Assembly (NCBI RefSeq): GCF_009712475.1
Contig: NZ_VCJO01000002.1
Location: 1 to 64,000 of the forward strand
DNA length: 64,000 nucleotides
Source: Micromonospora sp. CP22
Lineage (GTDB): Bacteria > Actinomycetota > Actinomycetes > Mycobacteriales > Micromonosporaceae
Direction of reading: 5' to 3'
Shown: positions 8,496-16,270 of the stretch, in pieces
How the letters are laid out: each line of letters starts with the position of its first letter
How positions within the stretch are numbered: position 1 is the first letter of the stretch
Translations under genes and position numbers: made by a program
The notes under the pieces: generated by a model
The model's input: the letters and a program-made list of their open reading frames with translations, nothing else
Database searches by the model: none
What the model was told of the DNA's origin: nothing

Positions 8496-9191
8496 GTGGC
8501 CCGCCTGCTGCTGATCGAGGACGACCTGACCATCCGCGCCCCGCTGGCACGGGCACTACGCGAGCGCGGGCACGCGGTGGCCGCCGCGTCGACCGCGATG
8601 ACCGGGCTGCGCGACGCCCTCGACGACCGCCCCGACCTCGTCGTACTCGATCTCGGACTGCCTGACCTCGACGGCCGTGAGCTACTGCGGATGCTGCGGG
8701 CGGTCAGCGCCGTCCCGGTCATCGTGGCCACCGCCCGCGACGACGAGCGGGAGATCGTCCGGGTGCTCGACGCGGGGGCCGACGACTACGTGGTCAAACC
8801 CTTCACCGCCGCCCAGCTCGACGCGCGGATCCGCGCGGTGCTGCGTCGGGGGCCCGGCGGGTCGGCCGGGGAGGATCCGACGGTGGTGATCGGTGGGCTG
8901 CGGATCGACCCCCGGTCCCGGCAGGTCAGCCTCGACGGCGAGCCGGTCGAGTTGACCCCGCGCGAGTTCGACCTGTTGCGGCACCTGGCCACCCGGGTCG
9001 GCGAGGTGGTGACCAAGCGGGAGCTGTTGACCGAGGTGTGGCAGATCCCGTACGGCGGCGCGGACAAGACCGTCGACGTGCACCTGTCCTGGCTCCGCCG
9101 CAAGCTCGGCGAGAGCGCCCAGTCCCCGCGCTACCTGCACACCGTACGCGGGGTCGGCGTGCGCCTGGTCAGCCCGGAGGCCGCCGGATGA
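8496..9191 (+). CDS. OmpR/PhoB-family response regulator
   Basis: The 231-residue protein has a receiver domain (residues 1-115). Its acidic pocket is LIEDD, its phospho-acceptor Asp is in VVLDLGLPDLDG, its switch Thr is in VIVATARD and its Lys is in DYVVKPF. The C-terminal winged helix (about 130-228) reads LTPREFDLLRHLATRVGEVVTKRELLTEVW and DKTVDVHLSWLRRKLGE. I chose the GTG at 8496 because receiver domains start V/M-x-R-L-L-L-I-E-D-D; the longer frame from 8466 lacks family support. The next gene starts within its stop codon (ATGA), so the pair is translationally coupled. It probably regulates itself and its neighbours through the shared box. Confidence 0.93.
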   Translation: MARLLLIEDDLTIRAPLARALRERGHAVAAASTAMTGLRDALDDRPDLVVLDLGLPDLDGRELLRMLRAVSAVPVIVATARDDEREIVRVLDAGADDYVVKPFTAAQLDARIRAVLRRGPGGSAGEDPTVVIGGLRIDPRSRQVSLDGEPVELTPREFDLLRHLATRVGEVVTKRELLTEVWQIPYGGADKTVDVHLSWLRRKLGESAQSPRYLHTVRGVGVRLVSPEAAG

Positions 9192-10456
9192 GGGCTCGCC
9201 TGGCGTTGCTGGTCGCCGCGGTCAGCGTCCTCATCGTGATCGCGTTCCTGGTACCGCTGGCGTTGCTGCTGCGTACCGCCGCCGAGGACCGGGCGACGGT
9301 GCGGGCCACCGCCGACGCACAGGGCCTCGCCTCCGTGGTCGGCACCGCCGACGTCGAGACGGTGCGGCTGACCGTCGAACAGCTCGCCGCCGAAACGGAC
9401 CGACCGGTCAGCGTCTTCCTACCCGACGGCACGGTGCTCGGCTCGGACCCCACGCGTACCCCGGCGGTGGAGCTGGCCGGACGCGGGCAGAGCCTCACCG
9501 CCGAGACGGCCGACGGTCGGGAGGTCGTCATCGCGGTGCAGGGCCGTTCCGACGGCACCGCGGTGATCCGCACCGTCGTGCCGCAGGCGGAGATGACCGC
9601 CGGGGTGGGGCGTGCCTGGCTGGTGCTGGCGCTGCTCGGCACGCTGCTGGTGCTGATCGCCCTGGCGGTCGCCGATCGGCTGGCCCGCAACCTGGTCCGC
9701 CCGATCGGTGAGCTGTCCGAGGTCTCGCACCGGCTGGCCAACGCCGAGTTGGACGCCCGGGTGCGCCCGTCCGGCCCGGCCGAGCTACGCGAGGTCGGTG
9801 GTGCCCTCAACCACCTGGCCGGTCGGATCCAGGAGTTGCTGGTGCAGGAACGGGAACAGGTGGCCGACCTGTCGCACCGGCTGCGTACGCCGTTGACCGC
9901 CCTGCGTCTGGAGGCCGAGTCGTTGCGCGACCCACAGGATGCGGCCCGGGTGATCGACGCGGTGGACGGGCTCGAACGGGCGGTCACCGGCCTGATCCGG
10001 CAGGCCCGTTGGCGCGCCCCGAGCGACGGTGCGGTAATCACCGACGCGGTGGCCACCGTGGCGGACCGGGTCGCCTTCTGGTCGGTGCTGGCGGAGGAGA
10101 CCGGACGCGCGGTCGATCTCGATCTGGTACCCGGCCCGGTACCGGTGAGCGTCGCGGCCGACGAGTTGGCCGCCGCCGTGGACGCCCTGCTCGGCAACGT
10201 CTTCGCGCACACCCCGGACGGCACCCCCTTCGCCGTCCGACTCCGCACCGACGGCGACCAGGTGGTCCTGACGGTCGCCGACGAGGGCCCCGGCCTCACC
10301 GTCGACTCGGTACGTCGGGGAGCGAGCCAGGCCGGGTCGACCGGACTCGGCCTGGACATCGCCCGACGCGCGGCCCAGGCCAGCGGTGGCGTGCTGGAAC
10401 TGGGCGAACGCCCCGGCGGCGGGGCCGAGGTGACGCTCCGGCTCGGCCGCGCGTGA
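9188..10456 (+). CDS. Sensor histidine kinase, HAMP-containing
   Basis: The 422-residue kinase has two transmembrane helices (about residues 5-27 and 141-163) flanking an extracytoplasmic sensor domain. A HAMP linker (RNLVRPIGELSEVSHRLANAE) follows. The H-box is DLSHRLRTPLTALRLE, the N-box is DALLGNVFAHTPDG, the G1 box is VADEGPGL and the G2 box is STGLGLDIARRAAQ. It should autophosphorylate on His and pass phosphate to the regulator encoded just upstream, with which its start codon overlaps. No ligand can be inferred for the sensor region. Confidence 0.93.
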   Translation: MRARLALLVAAVSVLIVIAFLVPLALLLRTAAEDRATVRATADAQGLASVVGTADVETVRLTVEQLAAETDRPVSVFLPDGTVLGSDPTRTPAVELAGRGQSLTAETADGREVVIAVQGRSDGTAVIRTVVPQAEMTAGVGRAWLVLALLGTLLVLIALAVADRLARNLVRPIGELSEVSHRLANAELDARVRPSGPAELREVGGALNHLAGRIQELLVQEREQVADLSHRLRTPLTALRLEAESLRDPQDAARVIDAVDGLERAVTGLIRQARWRAPSDGAVITDAVATVADRVAFWSVLAEETGRAVDLDLVPGPVPVSVAADELAAAVDALLGNVFAHTPDGTPFAVRLRTDGDQVVLTVADEGPGLTVDSVRRGASQAGSTGLGLDIARRAAQASGGVLELGERPGGGAEVTLRLGRA

Positions 10457-10549
10457 CGTTCGAGGCCGGGCGTGTTCGAGGACGGGCGTGACGTTCGAGG
10501 CCAGGCTGATCGATCCCGGGTGGCGGTGCCGGATGGTCGCGCCGCAGTC

Positions 10550-10564
10550 TTAACCGGGGCTTAG
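10550..10564 (+). promoter_or_regulatory. Putative response-regulator box upstream of the pepSY gene
   Basis: TTAACCGGGGCTTAG lies about 70 bp upstream of the PepSY gene start and repeats the motif found on the other strand at 8439-8453. A second partial element (GGGTTCGG) follows. A possible -10 hexamer TATCGT lies downstream, close to 10582. The paired occurrence around one two-component system supports a binding-site role. Confidence 0.55.
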
Positions 10565-10634
10565 GGTTCGGACAGCGCACCGCTATCGTGGCGCGACCGA
10601 TCCTCGATGCAACAACCGAGGAGAGGTGCAGACG

Positions 10635-11093
10635 ATGAAGCGCAAACCCCTGATGCTGGCGACGGTCGGCGGTACGGCGGCGGTGCTCACGGTGGCCGGG
10701 GTGTTCCTCGGCGTCGCGGCGGCGGACGACACCCGGACGCGACAGACGACCCTGACCGCCGCCACCGCACCCCCGAGCGGCACCACCACGGCCGATCCCA
10801 CCGCGCCCGCCGACCCGACCGGCACGCCGGTGCCGCCGAGTCAGCCGGCCACGGAGGGCGACGCGGTGAGCATGGAGCGGGCCGTCGAGATCGCGTTGGC
10901 GCAGGTCGGCGGCGGGCAGGTCACCGAGACCGAGCGGGACGAGGAGGACGGCCGGGCCGTCTGGGAAGTCGAGATCGTCAACGGCGACACCGAGCACGAG
11001 ATCGACGTCGACCGGCAGACCGGCGAGATCGTCAAGGCCGAGCAGGAGCCGGTGGACGACGACGATGACGATGACGACCGGGACGACGACTGA
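10635..11093 (+). CDS. Secreted or membrane-anchored PepSY-domain protein
   Basis: The 152-residue protein starts at an ATG eight bases after GAGGAGAGG. An N-terminal hydrophobic segment (PLMLATVGGTAAVLTVAGVFLG) acts as signal peptide or anchor. A Thr/Pro-rich linker follows. The single PepSY domain has the usual EIALAQVGGGQVTETE and VWEVEIVNGDTEHEIDVDRQTGEIV pattern. It ends in a run of Asp. PepSY domains are thought to inhibit proteases or sense envelope state. Its position after the two-component system and behind the shared box makes it a likely regulon member. A strong terminator follows at 11126. Confidence 0.88.
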   Translation: MKRKPLMLATVGGTAAVLTVAGVFLGVAAADDTRTRQTTLTAATAPPSGTTTADPTAPADPTGTPVPPSQPATEGDAVSMERAVEIALAQVGGGQVTETERDEEDGRAVWEVEIVNGDTEHEIDVDRQTGEIVKAEQEPVDDDDDDDDRDDD

Positions 11094-11125
11094 CCCGAAC
11101 GTCTGGGGCCGGTGACGGCCCACCC

Positions 11126-11160
11126 GCACCCCCGCAGCGGCCTCCCCACTGCGGGGGTGC
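11126..11160 (+). terminator. Strong intrinsic-type hairpin after the pepSY gene
   Basis: A perfect 12-bp stem pairs GCACCCCCGCAG (11126-11137) with CTGCGGGGGTGC (11149-11160) across an 11-nt loop, 33 bp past the stop. There is no U-tract, as is common in actinomycetes. It could also serve the convergent sulfotransferase gene. Confidence 0.8.
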
Positions 11161-11206
11161 CGCCGTTCACGCCTCGGCGCGGGTGGCGCCGGAGCGGCGG
11201 GGTATC

Positions 11207-12085
11207 TCAGCGGTGCAGCCAGGCCAGCAGGTCCGGCGGCGCGAGGCTCGCCGCCCGCGCGTGGTAGCGGGTCCGCGTCTCCTCGTCGAGCAGTACGTTG
11301 CCCTGACCGGACCGACCACTGCGGAAGAAGGCGTTGCGGTCTTTCAGAACTCCGACGGCGTCCGGTGCGAGCCGGTCGGCCCGAGCCCGCATCCGTTCGA
11401 AGGTGGCCGCCTCCACCAGATCGGCTCCGGGCGGTTCGAGGTCGAGTCGTTCGGCCAGCCGCCGCATCTGCCCGGCCAGGTCGGCCTGGAGGTCGTCGTA
11501 GTGGACAAGGTGCACGTTCGGCCGGTCCCGGCGGGCCCAGGCGTTGCGGAGGTGCCACATGACGCCCGGCAGGGAGTCCAGTTCGGCACGTGGATCCGGA
11601 TCGGCGTCGATCCAGCGTACGAGCGCCTGCTCGACCGGCGGTCGGGGCTTGTCCGGCTCCGGCGGCGCGGCCCGGCCGGTCAACTCGGCCAGGCGGGTGC
11701 GATCCAGATTGGCGCCCTGGTGGTAGAGCGAGACCGCCATGTCGAGCGGATGCCGGGCCACCACGATGTAGTGCACCCGGGGATCGGTGGGCACCCCGTC
11801 CAGCGGGGTGTGGGTCTTGATGAAGCGACGGTGCCGCTGGGCGGCCAGCCGCGCGTACACCCGCTCCTGCGGCTCGACCAACCAGTCGAGCCACGGCGAC
11901 AGCTCGACCAGCGGTGCGGGCAGTTCCGGCGTACGCAGCACCAGCAACGCGCAGATCATCTGCATCCAGGTCGTCCCGCTCTTGGACCGGGTGCTGATCA
12001 CCATGTCCCCTGGACGGAAGGGAAAGCCCTGCCAGCGGGCGCTGTCCTCGTCGGCGGACCGATATCGAATGGGCGCGTCAGACAC
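11207..12085 (-). CDS. Sulfotransferase family protein
   Basis: The 292-residue protein has the 5'-phosphosulfate-binding loop STRSKSGTTWMQMI near residue 35. The 3'-phosphate motif VARHPLDMAVSLYHQG lies near 110-125. The catalytic-type His is in IKTHTPLDG, and a C-terminal G-rich segment reads FFRSGRSGQGNVLLDEE. It should transfer sulfate from PAPS to a hydroxyl or amine of a small acceptor, in the cytoplasm. The cytosolic-sulfotransferase layout resembles bacterial enzymes acting on secondary metabolites or lipids, but no biosynthetic cluster lies nearby. It is divergent from the beta-family gene. Confidence 0.9.
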   Translation of the reverse strand: MSDAPIRYRSADEDSARWQGFPFRPGDMVISTRSKSGTTWMQMICALLVLRTPELPAPLVELSPWLDWLVEPQERVYARLAAQRHRRFIKTHTPLDGVPTDPRVHYIVVARHPLDMAVSLYHQGANLDRTRLAELTGRAAPPEPDKPRPPVEQALVRWIDADPDPRAELDSLPGVMWHLRNAWARRDRPNVHLVHYDDLQADLAGQMRRLAERLDLEPPGADLVEAATFERMRARADRLAPDAVGVLKDRNAFFRSGRSGQGNVLLDEETRTRYHARAASLAPPDLLAWLHR

Positions 12086-12164
12086 CGCGCGAGGATAGTC
12101 GGGGAGCTGACACCTGTCCGGTCATTTCTCGTTGTCCGCCGTGGATGGTGGGTAATCGGCTGGC

Positions 12165-12170
12165 TACATT
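12165..12170 (+). promoter_or_regulatory. Candidate -10 element of a leaderless transcript
   Basis: TACATT ends six bases before the ATG at 12176, so transcription would begin at or next to the start codon. No Shine-Dalgarno sequence is present upstream of the gene, in line with a leaderless mRNA. The -35 region is weak. Confidence 0.45.
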
Positions 12171-12175
12171 GAATT

Positions 12176-13195
12176 ATGATGCCCGTCCTCGGAGGTCGGG
12201 CGCAGGAGTTGGTCTACCGTCCGGTCCTCGCCGCACGGCGCGGGGAATTGGAGGCGCTCGGCCACCTCGACGACGCCCACACCCCGATGCTCAGCCCGAT
12301 CCTGGAACTATCGAAGATCGACAGATCCGTCCTCGACTCCCTGGCCAGACTGCCACCCCGGCTGCTGCCCGCCGTCGACATCGGGGACCTACCCGACACC
12401 ACGGCATCCGCGCTGGCGCGCTGGGGCGTACCGCTGGTGCCGGTGATCGGCCTGACCGACGGTGAACGACGGCTGGTGGCGCACGGCGTCGCGGCCCGGG
12501 CGCACGCCCATCGGGCGGTGGTGCGCCTACGCCTCCGCCAGGACCGGGCCGGTCCCGACGCCACCACCACGGCCGTGGAGCGGATCGGGCGACACGCACG
12601 GCTCGGCCCTGAGCAGTGTGACCTGGTGGTCGACTGCGGTGACGTGTGCTGCCCGGCGGACGTCCGACTGGTCGAACCCCGGGTCCGGCGGGTGCTGGAC
12701 TGGGCTCGGCGGCACGCCTGGCGTTCGGTGAGTGTGGTGGCCGGTGGGATGCCGCCGGCCCTGTCCCGACTACCCATCGACGAGCCGGTACGGGTGGATC
12801 GTTGGGACTGGTTGCTCTGGCGACGGCTGAGCGACCTGGGCGTCGCCTTCGGCGACTACGGGGTGGCTCCGGCGGACCCCGCTCCCCCGGCCATCGACCG
12901 GCACCTGACGGTCACCTACACCGGCGACGGCGCCTGGTGGGTCCATCGCTGGTCGCGCCGCCGGGGCCAGGGCGACCAGCGGGTCGCCGACCTGTGCCGC
13001 ACGCTGGTGTCGGGACCGCACTGGCCGGCGACGGGCGCGAGCTTCTCCTGGGGCGACCAGGAGATCTCGCGGCGGGCCCGGCGAGGTGCCGGGGCGGGCT
13101 CGGCCGCCAACTGGATGGCGTGGAGCACCTCGCACCATCTGGCCCACGTACTGGACTCGCTGGCCCGGCCCGCCCGCGCTACTCCTTCTCGGTGA
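12176..13195 (+). CDS. Beta-family protein (Beta_protein-like)
   Basis: The 339-residue protein opens with VYRPVLAARRGELEALGHL and PMLSPILEL. That is the typical opening of the beta-protein family first named from phage T4 and common in bacterial accessory regions. Later segments such as LPAVDIGDLP, VPVIGLTD, CDLVVDCGD and SVSVVAGGMPP alternate like strands of a barrel. The function of the family is not settled. It has no membrane segment. It probably uses a leaderless start. Its 3' end overlaps the convergent HesB-like gene by 17 bp. Confidence 0.65.
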   Translation: MMPVLGGRAQELVYRPVLAARRGELEALGHLDDAHTPMLSPILELSKIDRSVLDSLARLPPRLLPAVDIGDLPDTTASALARWGVPLVPVIGLTDGERRLVAHGVAARAHAHRAVVRLRLRQDRAGPDATTTAVERIGRHARLGPEQCDLVVDCGDVCCPADVRLVEPRVRRVLDWARRHAWRSVSVVAGGMPPALSRLPIDEPVRVDRWDWLLWRRLSDLGVAFGDYGVAPADPAPPAIDRHLTVTYTGDGAWWVHRWSRRRGQGDQRVADLCRTLVSGPHWPATGASFSWGDQEISRRARRGAGAGSAANWMAWSTSHHLAHVLDSLARPARATPSR

Positions 13196-13460
13196 ACCCG
13201 AACTGCACGACGCCCTCGTCGTCGACGGTCGCGTCGACCGAGGCGTCACCGAGCAGGTCGGCCGCGTCCGAGTCGAGGAAGATCCGCGCTCCCTGGTTGT
13301 CGACCACCTGGTCGCCCTCGACCGGAGCGGGAACCAACTCGACGGTGAGCGAGCCGGCCGTGGTGTCGGCGGCGATGCGAACACCGCCGCCCTCGGAGAC
13401 GTCCTGCTGCGCGGCGAGATCACGGATCACCAGGACAGCGTTGTCGGTCATCGTGAGCAT
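13179..13460 (-). CDS. HesB/IscA-like protein lacking cluster cysteines
   Basis: The 93-residue protein starts at an ATG preceded by GAGGAG. The fold pattern (LTMTDNAVLVIRDLAAQ, GVRIAADTTAG, VEGDQVVDNQGARIFLDSDAADLL, VQFGFTEKE) matches the HesB/IscA/adhesin-like family seen in actinobacteria. It contains no cysteine at all, so it cannot bind an Fe-S cluster in the A-type carrier manner. The role is unknown. The gene is monocistronic, and its 3' end overlaps the beta-family gene by 17 bp. Confidence 0.8.
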   Translation of the reverse strand: MLTMTDNAVLVIRDLAAQQDVSEGGGVRIAADTTAGSLTVELVPAPVEGDQVVDNQGARIFLDSDAADLLGDASVDATVDDEGVVQFGFTEKE

Positions 13461-13648
13461 GGTGGGACTCCTCGTGGGTTCCGGGCTCCCGGCACTGCCA
13501 TCCGAGGCCACATCGGGGCAGCTCAAGGCCCCTTCAGCCCTCCACGGTGCCCGCTGTCGAGGGGTCCGTCAAATAGAGCGATTTCAGCGCGACTCGCGGC
13601 ATGACCACCCGCTGAACGGGTACGCGTACCGGTTGCGCGCCTGCGCGC

Positions 13649-13966
13649 TCAGGCGGGTGTGCGGGGCGGCAGCGGGGCAGCCGGGTCGCCTCGTTCGATG
13701 AGTGCGGCGATGTCGGCGTCGTGCAGACCACGCAGCGCGAGCACTCGGGTGCCCCACCGGTGCAGCCGACACGGGTGTGGGCTGGCGTCGTTGCGGCAGA
13801 CCGTGCCCCCCGACCAGCGTCGTGGCGCGTGCACCACGACGGCCCGGACGGCGAACTGGGCATCCTCGGCGGTCACGTAGGGCGGCAGCGGAATCTCCCG
13901 CAACCCCGTCCCGGTCCGTTCGCCGGACGACGAGGTGGTACGGACGGTACTGCTACTGCTGTTCAT
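13649..13966 (-). CDS. Small CRND/CRLHRWG-motif protein, paralogue 1
   Basis: The 105-residue protein starts at the ATG at 13966. A Ser/Thr-rich leader precedes the core PLPPYVTAEDAQFAVRAVVV, then CRNDASPHPCRLHRWG and ALRGLHDADIAALIERG. The same core recurs at 20150-20683 and 53660-53914. The two conserved cysteines with His and Asp between and after them could bind a metal, though this is unproven. I know of no assigned function. In the third copy the gene is coupled to DivIVA-like and globin-like reductase genes. Confidence 0.7.
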   Translation of the reverse strand: MNSSSSTVRTTSSSGERTGTGLREIPLPPYVTAEDAQFAVRAVVVHAPRRWSGGTVCRNDASPHPCRLHRWGTRVLALRGLHDADIAALIERGDPAAPLPPRTPA

Positions 13967-14058
13967 CGGGCCTGACCTCCACACAGGACGGTCGAACACG
14001 GACAGCAGGACGTTACGACTCGATCGACCCAGGGTGACGGACAAACTGTCCCGTGGGG

Positions 14059-14406
14059 TCAGCTGTCGGTCGCCTGCGCCCGCAGTTCCGCCGCCTTCCG
14101 GCCGGGGTCGAAGCCCGGAGCGACCCCGTCGAAGATGATCGCCGAGGCGTCGATGTGCCGCGTACGCAGCGGCAGGATCTCCTGGTACGCAGGCGAGTCG
14201 TACCAGGCGTGCGCCTGCTGCCGGTCGGGAAACTCCAGGACCACCACCGTGCCCGGCCAGTCGCCCTCGCGCACGTCGACCTCGGGGCCGTGGGCCAGGA
14301 ACCGGCCACCGAACGGCTCCAGAGTGGCCTGGATCCGCTCCAGGTAGGCCAGGACGTCCTCGTTGATCTGCGGAGTGCGCAGGTGCGCCAGTGCGAAGGC
14401 GGGCAT
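14059..14406 (-). CDS. DUF1330 family protein
   Basis: The 115-residue protein begins at the ATG at 14406 after GGGAGGA. DUF1330 proteins are dimeric alpha/beta-barrel (ferredoxin-like) proteins. The typical features are an initial strand MPAFALAHLRT, the GGRFLAHG motif, VVVLEFPDRQQAHAWYDSPAYQEI and the final IIFDG segment. The usual biochemical role is unknown. It is transcribed towards the CRND-motif gene about 90 bp downstream. Confidence 0.85.
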   Translation of the reverse strand: MPAFALAHLRTPQINEDVLAYLERIQATLEPFGGRFLAHGPEVDVREGDWPGTVVVLEFPDRQQAHAWYDSPAYQEILPLRTRHIDASAIIFDGVAPGFDPGRKAAELRAQATDS

Positions 14407-14451
14407 CGGTCCTCCCCGTATCGGCTCTGCCGGCATGCTCTCCGGCGGGCG

Positions 14452-15384
14452 TCAGCGTAACGCGACGGCTTGGAGGCCGACGTTGCCGCAGTGCGAGGTG
14501 AAGGTCTCCTCCACCGTCCAGCTGATCAGCAGCCGGGTGCCCTTCGGCGCCTGGAACCGGATGGTCGCACCGGTGGACTGGCTGGTGTGCCGTTCCTCCA
14601 GCCGCAGGGTGCGGCGCGGGCCACCACCGCTCAGCCGCGCGTCCAACCGCCCTCGGGCCATCCACACACCAAGGTAGACGGTGACGGTACGCGGCTGACC
14701 GTCCGCGACCACCGCGAGGTTGAAACCGTTGCCCGTCCCGCAGGTGTAGACCCCGTCGGGCGTGGCGTCGGCGGACCGCACGGGCGCGCCGTCGCGCCAC
14801 CGGAACACCTCCTGGTTGCCGTCCCAGCCGCCCCGCTCACCCCGACCGCCCAGATCGCGGATCTCGGCGGAGCCGTCGCGCTTGCGCACCGTGGTGCGGG
14901 CACCGCCCAGCCCCCAGTGCATCCAGTCGCGGTCACCGACCTCGGTCAGGTTCACCGACGTCGGGATGTCCGACCGGTCGATCGTGAGCAGCACCACCGG
15001 CACCCGTGCGGTGGCCGAGGTGGGGCTGGGAGTAGGCACCGGGCTGGGGGTGGTCGGCCGCTCCCGGGGTCGCAGCCCGGGCACGGCCGGGGCGGTCGGT
15101 CCGATGCTGGGCAGGCTCGGGCGACCGACCACCGCGGGCAGGCCGTCCGGCTCACTCGACTGCTCCGGGCTCGGCTCCGACCACCACTGCACGTACCCGA
15201 CCAGAGCCAGCAGCCCGGCCAGGGCAGCGGCCCCCTCCAGGACCCAGCGGCGGCGTCGACGGGTTCGGGCCAGCCGACGGGCGGCCCGGGTCTCCTGGTC
15301 CTGGCCGGGCGGCTGTCGCGTCGCCGGTACGCGGTGCCGGGCGACGCCGTCGTGAGCTGCCCGTGGGGGGTTCTCCTCCGCCAC
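14452..15384 (-). CDS. Single-pass membrane protein with an NPCBM-like outer domain
   Basis: The 310-residue protein has a basic, Arg-rich cytoplasmic N-terminus and one transmembrane helix (WVLEGAAALAGLLALVGYVQWW, about residues 48-69). A Pro/Ser/Thr-rich linker follows. The C-terminal outer domain of about 180 residues has LLTIDRSDIPTSVNLTEVG, DWMHWGLGG, YTCGTGNGFNLAV and TVTVYLGVWMARGRLD, ending ETFTSHCGNVGLQAVALR. The beta-sandwich pattern resembles carbohydrate-binding NPCBM/galactose-binding folds. I chose the GTG at 15384 (after GTGGAGAG); an in-frame start at 15423 is possible. The ligand is unknown. Confidence 0.65.
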   Translation of the reverse strand: MAEENPPRAAHDGVARHRVPATRQPPGQDQETRAARRLARTRRRRRWVLEGAAALAGLLALVGYVQWWSEPSPEQSSEPDGLPAVVGRPSLPSIGPTAPAVPGLRPRERPTTPSPVPTPSPTSATARVPVVLLTIDRSDIPTSVNLTEVGDRDWMHWGLGGARTTVRKRDGSAEIRDLGGRGERGGWDGNQEVFRWRDGAPVRSADATPDGVYTCGTGNGFNLAVVADGQPRTVTVYLGVWMARGRLDARLSGGGPRRTLRLEERHTSQSTGATIRFQAPKGTRLLISWTVEETFTSHCGNVGLQAVALR

Positions 15385-15601
15385 CGACTCTCCACTTCTG
15401 CCGGACCGGACTCGCACCGGCACACTCCGCCCGGATGTGTGGACGCCTCACACTGGCATTGCCGGGACCCTGCGCGCTAGGCCACGTCCCATCGGAGCGT
15501 GCCCGGCCGCGTCAGTGATCCTACGAACGCGACCCGGTGCCGTTGCGGGAGCCGGGCCAGACGGTCACACCGCAGACCATCACCGCAGGTACGCGGGCAG
15601 G

Positions 15602-16198
15602 TCATCCACGAATGTCGAAGCCGAGGGCTCGGGCGAGGGTCGCCGCCTGCATCAAGTCGATGATCGCCCCGGCCCGGTGCACGACGGCTGGGTCCAGGCC
15701 GGACAGGTCGCTGCCGCGCAGGTCCGCACCGGACAGCCGGGCACCACGCCACTGCACGTCGGACAGGTCGCACCCGGTCAGCGTCGCACCCGTCAGGTCG
15801 GCCCCGGACAGGTCCGTCTCCCGCATGCGTACGCCGGTGAACCGTGCGCCGCGCAGGTCCGCACCGGCGAGCGTGAGGAACGACCAGTCGCCTCCGGTCA
15901 CGGTCAACGGCCGCAGGTCACACCGGTCGAAGGTGCTGCCCACCAGCTTGCAGCCGGTGAACTCGGCCTCGAAGAGGTTGCACCGGGTGAAGACGCAGCG
16001 GGTGAAGGCCGCGTCGGTGTGCCGGGAGACGTTGAACGCCACGTCGCCGAAGGTGCAGCCCTCGAAGACCGCGCCCCGGCTGCTCGCCTCGGTGAGATCC
16101 ACCCGGTGGAAGGTGCAGTTGGTGAAGCGTCGGTCGGCCAGCTCCTCGGCGTACCAGTCCTCGTCGCGGAAGGTGGCGTCCTCGGTCGACTCCAGCAT
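15602..16198 (-). CDS. Pentapeptide-repeat protein
   Basis: The 198-residue protein is built of A(D/N)LxG-like pentapeptides. Examples are FTNCTFHRVDLTEAS, CNLFEAEFTGCKL, LAGADLRGARFTGV and ETDLSGADLTGATLTGCDLS. They should form a right-handed quadrilateral beta-helix. Some such proteins mimic DNA and protect gyrase from quinolones; most are of unknown role. It starts at the ATG at 16198 (MLESTEDATF) and is divergent from the serine hydrolase with 72 bp between them. Confidence 0.88.
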   Translation of the reverse strand: MLESTEDATFRDEDWYAEELADRRFTNCTFHRVDLTEASSRGAVFEGCTFGDVAFNVSRHTDAAFTRCVFTRCNLFEAEFTGCKLVGSTFDRCDLRPLTVTGGDWSFLTLAGADLRGARFTGVRMRETDLSGADLTGATLTGCDLSDVQWRGARLSGADLRGSDLSGLDPAVVHRAGAIIDLMQAATLARALGFDIRG

Positions 16199-16270
16199 TC
16201 CGGGAGGGTAACCAGCGGGCCCGACAACACGTCTTCCCCGCCACGCGTACCGGCCGGTAGGTTTCTTAGG

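Noticed and set aside
11183..12172. 329-residue plus-strand frame opposite the sulfotransferase gene
   Set aside because: The sulfotransferase PAPS motifs are on the other strand; this is a GC-bias shadow.
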